A stretch of 64,000 bases of DNA from Dyella silvatica (lineage in GTDB: Bacteria; Pseudomonadota; Gammaproteobacteria; Xanthomonadales; Rhodanobacteraceae), in contig NZ_JAPDPE010000001.1 of NCBI RefSeq assembly GCF_026283955.1, positions 62,001 to 126,000 of the forward strand, in the 5' to 3' direction. This document shows, piece by piece, positions 36,650 to 46,487 of the stretch. How positions within the stretch are numbered: position 1 is the first letter of the stretch; each line of letters opens with the position of its first letter. The position numbers were made by a program, and so were the translations under genes. The notes beneath the pieces were generated by a model, which was not told the origin of the DNA, searched no databases, and worked only from the letters and a program-made list of their open reading frames with translations.

Positions 36650-37025
36650 GCAAATACTCCAGTTAGTGGGTACGCCGAGCATCAAATGCAGGCATGCTGG
36701 ATGCCGTTGCGTCGACGCCGCGTTTGCCGCATCCCCCCTCGAGTGAGGCTGGCGTTGGCAACAAGCGGCGGATTATAGACGAAGCGGGGAACAAGTTTCA
36801 GGCAGATCGTGGGGATCGGTCGATTAAGAGGGATGTCACAAAAAGCAGCAACTATTGAGGTCAAATGGCGGTCTGACGCGCCTTACCCTGCCATCGGTCA
36901 TGTCCGACCCATGTCAACCGGCATTGTCAAATCTCGTTGATCTCACCCTATTCTTGCCGCCAACGTCAGGCGCAAGCCGCGCCAGCAGGGTCAAGTGACC
37001 CGCAGTCTTCATCCGGGAGTTCTAC
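36650..37025. other. Intergenic region between cytochrome and RND operon
   Basis: 376 bp with no gene seen. It should hold two divergent promoters. A weak candidate for the RND operon is TTGTCA at 36924-36929 and TATTCT at 36949-36954, spacer 19. The first 130 bp are the cytochrome leader. Confidence 0.4.
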
Positions 37026-38282
37026 ATGTCGCGTTTTTGGAAGGTCGCGCTGATCGTTATCGCCGTGATCGTGGTGGGGGCGGTCGGCTTCCGGCTATTG
37101 CACAAGCCGTCGGCTGCCGCCGATGGCGGCAATCAGTCCAGCGGCCAGGGCAAAGATCAAGGTAAAGACCAGAGCAAGGACACACCGGTGCCGGTCACGG
37201 TCGAGGCCGTGCTCAAGCAGGATGTGCCGGTCTACCTGACGGCGCTCGGTACCGTGCAGGCGCTCAACACCGTGGCGGTGAATCCGCAGATCAGCGGCCA
37301 GCTGCTCAGCATCAACTTCAAAGAAGGCCAGGAAGTGAAGAAGGGCGATTTGCTGGCGCAAATCGATCCACGCACCTTCCAGGCCACCTACGACCAGGCT
37401 TCCGCCAAGCAGCAACAGGATGAAGCCTTGCTGGCGACGGCGCAGAGCACGCTCAAGCGCAATCAGGCTCTGGTCGAAAAAGGCTATGTCGCCGCCCTGG
37501 ACATGGACACCTTCCGCAATAACGTCGGACAGCTGGCCGCGACGGTCTCGGCTGACCGGGCCAGCGTGCGTTCGGCCAAGGTGCAGCTGGATTTCACCCG
37601 CATCGTTTCGCCGATCGATGGCGTGGCCGGTATCCGCAATGTCGATCCGGGCAATGTCGTCACGACGACGACGACGGTGGTCACGCTGACCCAGATCCAT
37701 CCGATCTACGTGCAATTCAGCCTGCCCGAGCAGAACCTGGAGATCGTGCGTGCGGCCGCCGCTGGCGGCGGCTCGCTGGAAGTGCTTGCGCTGGACCGTG
37801 CCGACTCGCACACCATCGCCGACGACGGCGTGCTGAATGTCATCGACAACCAGATCGACACCACCACCGGCACCTTCAAGCTGCGCTCGCAGTTCGGCAA
37901 CGCCAAGAGCGACCTGTGGCCGGGCCAGTTCGTCAATGTACGGCTGAAGGTGCATACGGTTAGCGGCGGCCTGGTGATTCCTGCCCAGGCGGTGCAGCGC
38001 GGTCCGGACGGCGACTATGTCTATCTGGTGCAAGACGACCAGACGGTAAAAATGCAGACGGTGAAAATCACCGGCGAAGTCGGCGACAGCCACGTGATGA
38101 TCGGCAGCGGCCTGAGCTTGAGCCAGCAGGTCGTCACCGAAGGCCAGTTCCGTCTGAAGCCGGGCAGCAAGGTCAAGGCGCTGAAGCCTGGTGAAGTGCC
38201 GGCGCTGCCGACCGCCGCCGAACTGGATAAAGCCAAGAAGCAAGGGCAGCAGGGCGGTGGCCGCCGTGGCGGCGGACACTGA
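37026..38282 (+). CDS. RND efflux periplasmic adaptor (MdtA-like membrane fusion protein)
   Basis: 418 residues. One N-terminal membrane anchor (residues 5-23) is followed by a charged Q/K/D-rich linker and the adaptor domains: lipoyl half (PVYLTALGTVQALNTVAVNPQISG), an alpha-hairpin (about 120-185) and the beta-barrel and membrane-proximal parts (FVNVRLKVHTVSGGLVIPAQAVQRGPDGDYVYLV). The C-terminus is rich in Q, G and R. The start has GGAG upstream. It precedes two RND pumps in the same direction, an MdtABC-like order. No outer-membrane factor is in the window, so a TolC-like protein from elsewhere is presumed. Substrates may include bile-salt-like compounds, novobiocin or others. Confidence 0.93.
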   Translation: MSRFWKVALIVIAVIVVGAVGFRLLHKPSAAADGGNQSSGQGKDQGKDQSKDTPVPVTVEAVLKQDVPVYLTALGTVQALNTVAVNPQISGQLLSINFKEGQEVKKGDLLAQIDPRTFQATYDQASAKQQQDEALLATAQSTLKRNQALVEKGYVAALDMDTFRNNVGQLAATVSADRASVRSAKVQLDFTRIVSPIDGVAGIRNVDPGNVVTTTTTVVTLTQIHPIYVQFSLPEQNLEIVRAAAAGGGSLEVLALDRADSHTIADDGVLNVIDNQIDTTTGTFKLRSQFGNAKSDLWPGQFVNVRLKVHTVSGGLVIPAQAVQRGPDGDYVYLVQDDQTVKMQTVKITGEVGDSHVMIGSGLSLSQQVVTEGQFRLKPGSKVKALKPGEVPALPTAAELDKAKKQGQQGGGRRGGGH

Positions 38283-38293
38283 TAGCAGCTTAG

Positions 38294-38425
38294 TTTGTTG
38301 TAGGAGCGCAGTCTGTGCGCGAAAAACCAGCGGGGCGGTAACGCGATAAGGCGTACCGCTCCCGGTCGATCGCTGCAGGGTGGGTCCTCGTTAGAACCTA
38401 TCGCGGGCCTCGGCACGCTCCTGCA
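38294..38425. repeat. Pair of inverted REP-like units
   Basis: TTGTAGGAGCGCAGTCTGTG, continuing with CGCGA, at 38296-38322 and an inverted, diverged partner at about 38400-38425 (CGCTCCTGCAATAGC). The TAGGAGCG...CGCGA layout is that of REP elements widespread in pseudomonads and Xanthomonadales. Confidence 0.5.
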
Positions 38426-38455
38426 ATAGCAACCTTTACAGCGGCACGGATACCC

Positions 38456-41400
38456 ATGGGATTTTCAACCCTTTTCATTCGCCGACCGATCGCCACCTCG
38501 CTCTTGATGGTGGCGGTGATGCTGCTCGGCATTCTTGGCTATCGCCAGCTGCCCGTGTCGGCCTTGCCCGAGATCGACGCGCCCAGCCTGGTCGTGACCA
38601 CGCAATATCCGGGTGCCAGCGCCGCGACCATGGCCTCCCTGGTCACTACGCCGCTGGAGCGTAACCTCGGCCAGATCTCCGGCCTCAGCATGATGACCTC
38701 CGATTCGTCGGCGGGTCTGTCGACCATCGTGCTGCAGTTCGCGATGGACCGCGATATCGATATCGCCGCGCAAGACGTACAAGCGGCGATCAGCCAGGCG
38801 CGCGGCACCTTGCCCAGCACGCTGCCGTATCCGCCGGTGTACAACCGCGTCAATCCGGCCGATGCGCCGATCATTACCCTCAAGCTCACTTCCGACAGCC
38901 TGCCGCTGCGTGATGTGAACAACTACGCCGACTCGATCCTGGCGCAGAAGCTGTCGCAAGTGCAGGGCGTCGGCCTGGTGTCGATCGCCGGCAATGTTCG
39001 TCCGGCCGTGCGCGTACAGGTCAATCCGGCGCAGCTGGCCAATCTCGGCCTGACCATGGAGGACGTGCGCAGCGCGCTCACGCAGGCCAACGTCAATGCG
39101 CCCAAGGGCACCTTGAATGGCGCCACCCAGTCGTACAGCATCGGTACCAACGATCAGCTGGCGACGGCGGCCGACTACAAGAACACGATCATTTCGTACA
39201 AGAACACTGCGCCGGTGCGCTTGTCCGATGTCGCGGCGGTGGTCGACGGTGTCGAGAACGATCAGCTGGCCGCATGGGCCGACGGCAAGCCGGCCGTGTT
39301 GCTGGATATTCGCCGCCAGCCGGGCGCGAACATCGTGCAGACGGTGCAGCAGATCCGCAACATCCTGCCGCAGTTGCGCAGCGTGCTGCCGGCCGATGTA
39401 CACCTGGATGTGTTCGCCGACCGCACCATCACCATCCGCGCCTCGGTCGAAGACGTGCAGTTCACCCTGATCCTGACCATCTTCCTGGTGGTCGGGGTGA
39501 TCTTCGTGTTCCTGCGCCGGCTGTGGGCGACCATCATCCCCTCGGTGGCGGTGCCGCTGTCGTTGCTGGGCACGTTCGGCGTGATGGCCTTTACCGGCAT
39601 GTCGCTGGACAATCTGTCGCTGATGGCCTTGACCGTGGCGACGGGTTTCGTGGTCGACGATGCGATCGTGATGATCGAAAACATCGTGCGCTATATCGAG
39701 CAGGGCAAGGACGGCAAAGAAGCCGCCGAAGTCGGCGCGAGAGAAATCGGCTTTACCGTGTTGTCATTGACGGTGTCGCTGGTGGCGGTATTCCTGCCGC
39801 TGCTGTTGATGCCTGGCGTCACCGGCCGCTTGTTCCATGAGTTCGCCTGGGTGCTGACCATTGCGGTAACCATCTCGATGCTGGTGTCGCTGACCCTGAC
39901 ACCGATGATGTGCGCTTACTTGCTCAAGCCCGATGCCTTGCCCGAGGGCGATGACGTGCACGAGCGTCATGCGGCGCAAGGCAAGCAGAATCTGTGGACG
40001 CGTACCGTTGGCCTGTACGAGCGCACGCTCGACTGGGTGCTCGATCACCAGCGCCTGACCATCACGGTGGCGGCCATTACGGTGGTGGTGACGGTGTTCC
40101 TCTACATCACTATTCCCAAGGGCCTGTTGCCCGAGCAGGACACCGGCCTGATCACCGGTGTCGTGCAAGCCGACCAGAATGTGGCGTTCCCGCAGATGGA
40201 GCAGCGCACCAAGGCGGTGGCGGACGCGTTGCAAAAAGATCCTGACGTGACCGGTGTGGCGGCCTTTATCGGCGCCGGCTCGATCAACCCCACCTTGAAC
40301 CAGGGCCAGCTCAGCATTGTCTTGAAGGCGCGCGGCGAGCGTGGTGGCCTGGATGAGGTGTTGCCGCGCCTGCAAGCGGCGGCGGCGGGTATTCCCGGTG
40401 TGGCGCTGTATTTAAAGCCGGTGCAGGACGTCACCCTGGACAGCCGCGTCTCCGCGACCGAGTACCAGTACTCCATGTCGGATGTGAACTCGGCCGAGCT
40501 GAGCCAGTACGCCACCCAGATGACTCAGGCCCTGCGTCAACGCAAAGAGTTGGCCGATGTCGACAACAATCTTGCCGACCAGGGCACCGCGCTCAAGCTG
40601 ACCATCGACCGCGAAAAAGCCAGCCGCCTCGGTGTGCCGGTGCAGACCATCGATGACACGCTGTACGACTCGTTCGGCCAGCGCCAGATCTCCACCATTT
40701 TCACCCAGCTCAATCAGTACCGCGTGGTGCTGGAGGTAGCGCCGCAGTTCCGCACCAGCACGGCGCTGCTCAATCAGCTGACGGTGAAGAGCAACGGCAG
40801 TGGCGCCCTGACCGGCAGCAATGCCACCAGCTTTGGCCAGGCGGCGTCGAGCAATTCATCGACCAGCACTGGCCTCAATGTCGCCAATACCGGCATTCTG
40901 CTGGGTGCGGGCGGCACCATTCCGCTGGCTTCGCTGGCCACCTCCGAAGTGACCAATGCGCCGCTGGTGGTCAGCCATCAGCAACAGCTGCCAGCGGTGA
41001 CCTTGTCGTTCAACCTGGCACCGGGTTATTCGTTGTCCGACGCCGTGCTGGCAGTACACGAAGTCGAGGCGCAGGTGAATTTCCCGCCGCAGGTGCGCGG
41101 ACAGTTCGTCGGCAAGGCGGCCGAGTTCTCCTCCTCGCTGGGCGATGAAGTGCTGCTGCTGCTCGCCGCGGTCGTGGTGATCTACATCGTGCTGGGCGTG
41201 CTGTACGAAAGCTACATCCACCCGCTGACCATCATCTCCACGCTGCCGCCGGCCGGTGTCGGTGCGCTGCTGGCGCTGATTCTCTGCGGCATGAGCCTGT
41301 CGGTGGATGGCATCGTCGGCATCGTGTTGCTGATCGGTATCGTCAAGAAGAACGCGATCATGATGATCGACTTCGCGATCGAGGCGCAGCGCAACGGCAT

Positions 41401-41692
41401 GAAGCCGCGCGAAGCGATTCGCCGCGCCTGCTTGCTGCGTTTCCGCCCGATCATGATGACCACCGCGGCCGCCATGCTCGGTGCCTTGCCGCTGGCCCTG
41501 GGTAACGGCATCGGTGCGGAGCTGCGGCGTCCGCTGGGCGTCTCCATCGTCGGCGGCTTGCTGCTTTCACAATTGGTGACCCTGTACACCACGCCGGTGA
41601 TCTATCTGTACATGGAGCGTTTCTCCGACTGGCTGCGCCTGCGCCGCGAACGTCGCGCGCTGGCGCATGCCTCGGCCCGAGGCACGATGTGA
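38456..41692 (+). CDS. RND family multidrug efflux pump permease (MdtB-like)
   Basis: 1078 residues. The usual RND architecture is present: a first membrane segment after IRRPIATSLL, a large periplasmic domain, membrane segments 2-6 with the VDDAIVMIENI stretch that carries the proton-relay Asp residues, a second periplasmic domain, and the C-terminal block ending in KKNAIMMIDFAIEAQRNG and FRPIMMTT. A serine/asparagine-rich stretch of about 35 residues near 785-820 is longer than usual. It follows the adaptor after 173 bp and precedes a second pump, so it probably forms a heterotrimeric pump with that paralogue, as MdtB and MdtC do. Confidence 0.94.
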   Translation: MGFSTLFIRRPIATSLLMVAVMLLGILGYRQLPVSALPEIDAPSLVVTTQYPGASAATMASLVTTPLERNLGQISGLSMMTSDSSAGLSTIVLQFAMDRDIDIAAQDVQAAISQARGTLPSTLPYPPVYNRVNPADAPIITLKLTSDSLPLRDVNNYADSILAQKLSQVQGVGLVSIAGNVRPAVRVQVNPAQLANLGLTMEDVRSALTQANVNAPKGTLNGATQSYSIGTNDQLATAADYKNTIISYKNTAPVRLSDVAAVVDGVENDQLAAWADGKPAVLLDIRRQPGANIVQTVQQIRNILPQLRSVLPADVHLDVFADRTITIRASVEDVQFTLILTIFLVVGVIFVFLRRLWATIIPSVAVPLSLLGTFGVMAFTGMSLDNLSLMALTVATGFVVDDAIVMIENIVRYIEQGKDGKEAAEVGAREIGFTVLSLTVSLVAVFLPLLLMPGVTGRLFHEFAWVLTIAVTISMLVSLTLTPMMCAYLLKPDALPEGDDVHERHAAQGKQNLWTRTVGLYERTLDWVLDHQRLTITVAAITVVVTVFLYITIPKGLLPEQDTGLITGVVQADQNVAFPQMEQRTKAVADALQKDPDVTGVAAFIGAGSINPTLNQGQLSIVLKARGERGGLDEVLPRLQAAAAGIPGVALYLKPVQDVTLDSRVSATEYQYSMSDVNSAELSQYATQMTQALRQRKELADVDNNLADQGTALKLTIDREKASRLGVPVQTIDDTLYDSFGQRQISTIFTQLNQYRVVLEVAPQFRTSTALLNQLTVKSNGSGALTGSNATSFGQAASSNSSTSTGLNVANTGILLGAGGTIPLASLATSEVTNAPLVVSHQQQLPAVTLSFNLAPGYSLSDAVLAVHEVEAQVNFPPQVRGQFVGKAAEFSSSLGDEVLLLLAAVVVIYIVLGVLYESYIHPLTIISTLPPAGVGALLALILCGMSLSVDGIVGIVLLIGIVKKNAIMMIDFAIEAQRNGMKPREAIRRACLLRFRPIMMTTAAAMLGALPLALGNGIGAELRRPLGVSIVGGLLLSQLVTLYTTPVIYLYMERFSDWLRLRRERRALAHASARGTM

Positions 41693-41999
41693 TCTTGGGC
41701 TTTCGATGACCGATGGCCGGATACAACGAGGGGTGCGGCTGGACAGCCGCACCCCTTTCGGCGTCTTGGCGGCTGGCGGTCGGTGCGCCCGCGTCATGGC
41801 GGGCCATGCGCGGGCCGCCGAAAGATCAACCGTTCCGCAGGTCGGCCGTTGAATACACCACGGATTGTGAATCCGCATCTCCCGGTAGCCTCAATGGCGA
41901 TACCGGCCGTTTCATGTCATCGCCATATCTGCTCTTATCAGTGCCGTCCCGGTCTGACCGGGGCGCTCATGGTGACGACTTCCGCGTAATGTTGATCGC
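41693..41999. other. Intergenic region between the two RND pumps, with a terminator-like hairpin
   Basis: 307 bp with no gene seen. It includes a strong hairpin at 41729-41756 (listed separately) and a GC-rich palindrome. It is long for partners expected to be co-translated, so a second promoter may lie in its downstream part. Confidence 0.4.
41729..41759 (+). terminator. Terminator-like hairpin between the RND pump genes
   Basis: Perfect 12-base arms AGGGGTGCGGCT / AGCCGCACCCCT with a GGAC loop, followed by TTT. Weak T-tract, so it may only attenuate. Confidence 0.65.
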
Positions 42000-44900
42000 A
42001 TGAATATTTCCGGCCCCTTCATCCGCCGCCCGATTGGAACCTCGCTGCTGGCGATCGGTATCTTCGTGGTCGGCTTGATCTGCTATTCGCTGCTTGGTGT
42101 GGCGGCCTTGCCGAACATGCAGTTCCCGGTGATTTTCGTGCAGGCCAGCCAGGCCGGCGCCAGCGCCGAGAATATGGCCTCTACCGTGGCCGCGCCGCTG
42201 GAACGCCACCTGGGCCAGGTGGCGGGTATCGACACGCTGCGTTCGAACAGTTCGCTGGGCAGTACCCAGGTTTTCATGATGTTCGAGACCGGGCGCAACC
42301 TGGATGCCGCCGCCCGCGACGTGCAAGCGGCGATCAACGCTGCCGCGCCGGATCTGCCTGCCGGCTTGAACAGTCCGCCCAGCTACCAGAAGGCCAACCC
42401 GAACGACGATCCGATCATCGCCTTTGCGCTGACTTCCGACACGCAGTCGGCGCGCAGCCTCTACGACGTGGCCGATTCGTTGCTGGCACAGCGCTTGCGC
42501 CAGCTCAACGGCGTGTCCGAGGTGGATATCCTCGGCGCGGCGACCCCGGCGATCCGGGTCGACGTGAATCTGCATGCGTTGAACGCGATGGGCCTGTCGC
42601 CCGACCAGCTGCGCAATGCGCTCACCGCCGCCAATGTCACCTCGCCGCAGGGCTTTTTGTCCAATGGCCAGACCACCATGGCGGTGACCGCCAACGACTC
42701 GCTGCATACGGCCGATGATTTCGCCAAGCTGGTCGTTGCCTCGAACAAGGGCATACCGGTGCGCCTGTCCGATGTGGCGAATGTCTACGATGGCCAGCAA
42801 GACGCCTATCAAGTGGCCTGGTTCCACGGCAAGCCGGCGATCTTGATGTATGTGTATCGCCAGTCGAACGCGAACATCATCGATACCGTGGACCGGGTCA
42901 AACAAGAGGTGCCGCTATTGCGCGGCTACTTGCAGCCCGGCACCACCCTGACACCTTATTTCGACGGCACGCCGACCATTCGCGCGTCGCTGCGCGAAGT
43001 GCAGATGACCCTGCTGATCAGCCTGCTGATGGTGATGATGACGATGGCGCTGTTCCTGCGCCGTCTCGCGCCGACACTGATCGCCACGGCCGCGGTGCCG
43101 CTGTCGCTGGCCGGTGCGGCGATGATCATGTACATCCTCGGCTTTACCCTCAACAACCTCACCCTGCTGGCCTTGGTCATCGCCATCGGTTTCGTGGTCG
43201 ATGACGCCATCGTGGTGATCGAGAACATCGTGCGGCATATCGATCAGGGCATGACGCGGATGGAGGCCGCGCTGGTCGGCGCGCGCGAGATCGGCTTCAC
43301 CATCGTGTCGATCACCGCCTCGCTGATCGCCGTGTTTATCCCGCTGCTGTTCATGGGCGGCATCACCGGTATGTTCTTCAAAGAATTCACCGTCACCCTG
43401 GTCGCGGCGATTGCGGTGTCAGCGGTGGTATCGCTGACCCTGACCTCGTCGCTGTGCGGGCATTTTCTCAATGGTCACCTGGACGACAAGCCGACGACGC
43501 GTCTCGGCATGGCGCTGGAGTCATTCCAGGACGGCATGCTGAAGATATACGCCACCGCGCTGAATTTTTCGCTGCGCCACGCACTCGCGTTTGCGCTGAC
43601 TCCGCTGGCGCTGATCGCGCTCACCGTGGTGCTGTTCGGCACGGTCAAGACCGGCTTGTTTCCACCGCAGGACACCGGCCTGATTCGTGGCCGCGCGACC
43701 TCGGGCGCCACGGTTTCGTTCCAGAATGCGGTGGATCGCCAGCAGCGATTGATCAACATGCTGTTGAAGGACCCCGATGTAATCAACGTCGGTTCGCGTC
43801 TAGGCAGTAGCCGGCAAGGCGCGGCTGGCACCTTCGACATCGAATTGAAAACCCACGCGCAAGGCCGCACGGACGACACCTTTACCGTGCTCGCGCGGTT
43901 AAGCGCGAAAGCGGCGCGCTATCCCGACCTCAATGTGCGCCTGCGCCCGATCCAGGATTTGCCCAGCTTCGGCGGTGGCGGCACCAGCCAGGGCGCGCAA
44001 TACCAGGTGTCGCTGCAAGGCAACGACACGGCCCAGTTGCAGCAATGGCTGCCCAAGCTGGTGGCCGAGGTCAAGAAAAATCCCAAGCTGAAAGATGTCG
44101 GCAGCGACGTCGACGATGCGGGCTTACAGCAGAATCTGGTGATCGACCGCGACAAGGCGGCGCGCCTGGGGGTGTCGATCGGTTCCATTGACGGTGCGCT
44201 TTACGATGCCTTCGGCCAGCGTTCGGTCGGCACGATTTATTCGGATCTCAACCAATACAAGGTGGTAGTGAACGCACTGGCCAACCAGACCGCGACGCCA
44301 GCGGCGCTCGATCGCCTGTATGTGGCCAGCAGCAGCGGCAAGATGGTGCCGATCACCGCGTTCGCCACGCAAAAACCGGGTCTCGCGCCGACCCAGATCT
44401 CGCACGAAAACCAATACACCACGATGAGCATGAGCTTCAATCTCGCGCCGGGTGTCAGCATGGGCGAGGCCTTGCAAATCATCCAGGCGGCGGCGAGCAA
44501 TATGCGCATGCCGGGCGATATCCGGGTCAATATCGGCGGTGACTTCCGCCGCTTCCAGCAATCGCAAAGTGGCATGCTGTGGTTGCTGTTGGGCGCGGTG
44601 GTGGTGGTCTATATCGTGCTGGGCATGCTGTACGAAAGCCTGATCCATCCGGTGACGATTCTTTCCACCCTGCCTGCGGCCGGTGTCGGCGCGCTGCTGG
44701 CGCTGTGGATCACCAGCACCGAGTTATCGGTGATTGCGCAGATCGCCCTGGTGCTGTTGATCGGTATCGTGAAAAAGAACGCCATCATGATGATCGACTT
44801 TGCCCTGGTGGCCGAGCGCGAACACGGCATGGCGCCGCTGGAGGCCGCCCGTGAGGCCTGCCTGGTGCGTTTCCGCCCGATCATGATGACCACCATGGTG

Positions 44901-45131
44901 GCGATCCTCGCCGCCCTGCCGATTGCGATCGGCCTGGGCGAAGGCTCGGAGCTGCGCCGTCCACTGGGTATCGCGCTGATCGGCGGGCTGATCATTTCGC
45001 AAAGCCTGACCCTGCTCAGCACGCCGGCGCTGTACGTGATCTTCTCGTGCCTGGCGCAACGCCTGAAAGATTGGCGAGCCCGCCGCCGTGGGCACAAACC
45101 GGTGCTGGCCCGGCTGGCCAAGGCTCCCTGA
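42000..45131 (+). CDS. RND family multidrug efflux pump permease (MdtC-like)
   Basis: 1043 residues with the full RND fold. The relay stretch reads VDDAIVVIENIVRHID and the C-terminal signature reads KKNAIMMIDFALVAER followed by FRPIMMTT. The periplasmic porter domains have the gating region AEVKKNPKLKDVGSDV. It is a clear paralogue of the upstream pump and is longer than neither MdtB nor MdtC. Expected to work in one complex with the upstream pump and adaptor. The 307-bp gap with a hairpin before it suggests its level is set apart from that of the first pump. Confidence 0.94.
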   Translation: MNISGPFIRRPIGTSLLAIGIFVVGLICYSLLGVAALPNMQFPVIFVQASQAGASAENMASTVAAPLERHLGQVAGIDTLRSNSSLGSTQVFMMFETGRNLDAAARDVQAAINAAAPDLPAGLNSPPSYQKANPNDDPIIAFALTSDTQSARSLYDVADSLLAQRLRQLNGVSEVDILGAATPAIRVDVNLHALNAMGLSPDQLRNALTAANVTSPQGFLSNGQTTMAVTANDSLHTADDFAKLVVASNKGIPVRLSDVANVYDGQQDAYQVAWFHGKPAILMYVYRQSNANIIDTVDRVKQEVPLLRGYLQPGTTLTPYFDGTPTIRASLREVQMTLLISLLMVMMTMALFLRRLAPTLIATAAVPLSLAGAAMIMYILGFTLNNLTLLALVIAIGFVVDDAIVVIENIVRHIDQGMTRMEAALVGAREIGFTIVSITASLIAVFIPLLFMGGITGMFFKEFTVTLVAAIAVSAVVSLTLTSSLCGHFLNGHLDDKPTTRLGMALESFQDGMLKIYATALNFSLRHALAFALTPLALIALTVVLFGTVKTGLFPPQDTGLIRGRATSGATVSFQNAVDRQQRLINMLLKDPDVINVGSRLGSSRQGAAGTFDIELKTHAQGRTDDTFTVLARLSAKAARYPDLNVRLRPIQDLPSFGGGGTSQGAQYQVSLQGNDTAQLQQWLPKLVAEVKKNPKLKDVGSDVDDAGLQQNLVIDRDKAARLGVSIGSIDGALYDAFGQRSVGTIYSDLNQYKVVVNALANQTATPAALDRLYVASSSGKMVPITAFATQKPGLAPTQISHENQYTTMSMSFNLAPGVSMGEALQIIQAAASNMRMPGDIRVNIGGDFRRFQQSQSGMLWLLLGAVVVVYIVLGMLYESLIHPVTILSTLPAAGVGALLALWITSTELSVIAQIALVLLIGIVKKNAIMMIDFALVAEREHGMAPLEAAREACLVRFRPIMMTTMVAILAALPIAIGLGEGSELRRPLGIALIGGLIISQSLTLLSTPALYVIFSCLAQRLKDWRARRRGHKPVLARLAKAP

Positions 45132-45214
45132 ACGGCCAGCTTAGGTCCGCATCACGTATCGTTAACGATCCTCCCGGTATCTGTGTAGATTCATACGGGA
45201 CGGAGGAGCGTGCG

Positions 45215-45505
45215 ATGGGTAACGAAACCGATAAACCCGATTTCTCCAATGTGCAGGGCGGTACCGATTCCGCGCCTGCGCCAGCACCAGACTTCAGCAA
45301 CGTGCAGGGCGGCACAGCATCCGCACCTGCCACCGGGGTGCAAACCTATACCGTGGTTCCCGGTGACAGCCTGTCCAAGATCGCCAAGCTGGTCTACGGC
45401 AACGGCACCGAGTGGAAGCGCATCTTCGAAGCCAACCGCGACCAGCTCAGTGACCCTAACCGGATCAAGCCCGGCCAGATCCTGACTATCCCTACCGACC
45501 AGTGA
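45215..45505 (+). CDS. Small LysM-domain protein
   Basis: 96 residues from the ATG at 45215, with GGAGG at 45202-45206. The first half holds two copies of PDFSNVQGGT separated by A/P-rich linkers. The second half is one LysM domain (TYTVVPGDSLSKIAKLVYG to PGQILTIPTD), which binds peptidoglycan or chitin-like glycans. The LysM type is the same as in YgaU-like proteins, but the BON domain is absent and there is no clear signal peptide. It lies 14 bp before a lipoprotein gene in the same direction, so the two are probably co-transcribed. Confidence 0.85.
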   Translation: MGNETDKPDFSNVQGGTDSAPAPAPDFSNVQGGTASAPATGVQTYTVVPGDSLSKIAKLVYGNGTEWKRIFEANRDQLSDPNRIKPGQILTIPTDQ

Positions 45506-45519
45506 ACAGGAGGAATGCT

Positions 45520-45996
45520 ATGAAGCTTGTCCGCCAACCCTTGCTATACACCGTGTCATTGGTCGCCGTGCTCGCCTTGAGCGCTTGCGGCAAGAAAGAA
45601 GAAGCCCCGGCGCCGGCCGCAGCGGCGCCACCCGCCGCCGCCCAGCCGGCACCGGCACCTGCCACACCGGCCGCCGCGCCGATCAGCGTGGCCTCGGTGG
45701 AACTAGGCACTGGCGTTGATATCAATCAGAAAATCACCACGCCATCCAGCAGCTTCGCGCCGAAAGACACCATTTACGCCTCGGCGGCCACCACCGGCAG
45801 CGGCAGCGCCAAGCTCGATGCCAAATGGACTTATCAAAGCGGCCAGACCGTGAGCGAGGAGAGCAACAACATCACCGCACCGGCCAATACCTCCTTCCGC
45901 ATCAGCAAGCCGGACGGTTTCCCAGCCGGTAACTACAAGGTCGAGATTTCGTTGAACGGCAGCGTCGCCGCCAGCAAGGATTTCTCGGTCAAATAA
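45520..45996 (+). CDS. Lipoprotein, paralogue of the one at 17841-18440
   Basis: 158 residues from the ATG at 45520, with AGGAGG upstream. The lipobox is LSAC, followed by KKEEAP and an A/P-rich linker of about 40 residues. The C-terminal domain repeats the pattern seen in the protein at 17841-18440: SSFAPKDTIYAS, AKWTYQSGQ, FPAGNYKVEISLNG and a final strand. It is co-directional with the LysM protein 14 bp upstream and is closed by a strong terminator. Envelope protein of unknown role. Confidence 0.8.
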   Translation: MKLVRQPLLYTVSLVAVLALSACGKKEEAPAPAAAAPPAAAQPAPAPATPAAAPISVASVELGTGVDINQKITTPSSSFAPKDTIYASAATTGSGSAKLDAKWTYQSGQTVSEESNNITAPANTSFRISKPDGFPAGNYKVEISLNGSVAASKDFSVK

Positions 45997-46029
45997 CCTG
46001 GCCTGTCGGCATCGGGCCTGTTGAGTAGA

Positions 46030-46060
46030 CAAAAAGAGCGCGGCGCTGCCGCGCTCTTTT
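46030..46060. terminator. Intrinsic terminator
   Basis: AAAAAGAGCGCGGC / GCCGCGCTCTTTTT type hairpin with T-tract, after the lipoprotein gene and before the convergent small gene. Confidence 0.88.
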
Positions 46061-46124
46061 TGTTGCGCCGCCATGGGCCGTCGGCCGCACTGCGCTGGCT
46101 TGGGGCCGGCTCGGCCCGCCCTGT

Positions 46125-46487
46125 TCAGACCAGTACCGGCTCCAGGCTAAGCGAGACGCCGGTGCTCAGCCGAAACCGCTCGGCCAGGCGGATACGCTCC
46201 AACCCCAGCTCAACCTGCTCGTGCCCAATACCGCGCAATTCCACATAGCGCAGCACCGCCTGGCTGGCCAAGTGGGTGCCCAGCACTTCCGAGCGCCGGC
46301 GGCTGTCGCCCTGCCAGAACACCGCGACCCAGCCTTCTTCCTGCGCGGCATGCGATTCATCCAGCGGCATGATCAGGCTGCCGTCGCTTAGCGACAACGC
46401 GCATTCGTGGCCATCGGCGTGTTGATAGGTATACAGCGGCTGTAACTGCGCAATGAAATCGACAATGCGTTGACTCAATCCACTCAT
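46125..46487 (-). CDS. Hypothetical protein
   Basis: 120 residues from the ATG at 46487; no strong Shine-Dalgarno is seen. No signal peptide, membrane segment or known motif. The sequence reads like a soluble alpha/beta protein: RIVDFIAQLQPLY, a QHADGHECALSLSDGSLIMPL beta hairpin region, WVAVFWQGDSRRRSEVL and a C-terminal beta stretch ending EPVLV. It is convergent with the lipoprotein gene. I do not recognise it; codon use matches its neighbours. Confidence 0.55.
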   Translation of the reverse strand: MSGLSQRIVDFIAQLQPLYTYQHADGHECALSLSDGSLIMPLDESHAAQEEGWVAVFWQGDSRRRSEVLGTHLASQAVLRYVELRGIGHEQVELGLERIRLAERFRLSTGVSLSLEPVLV

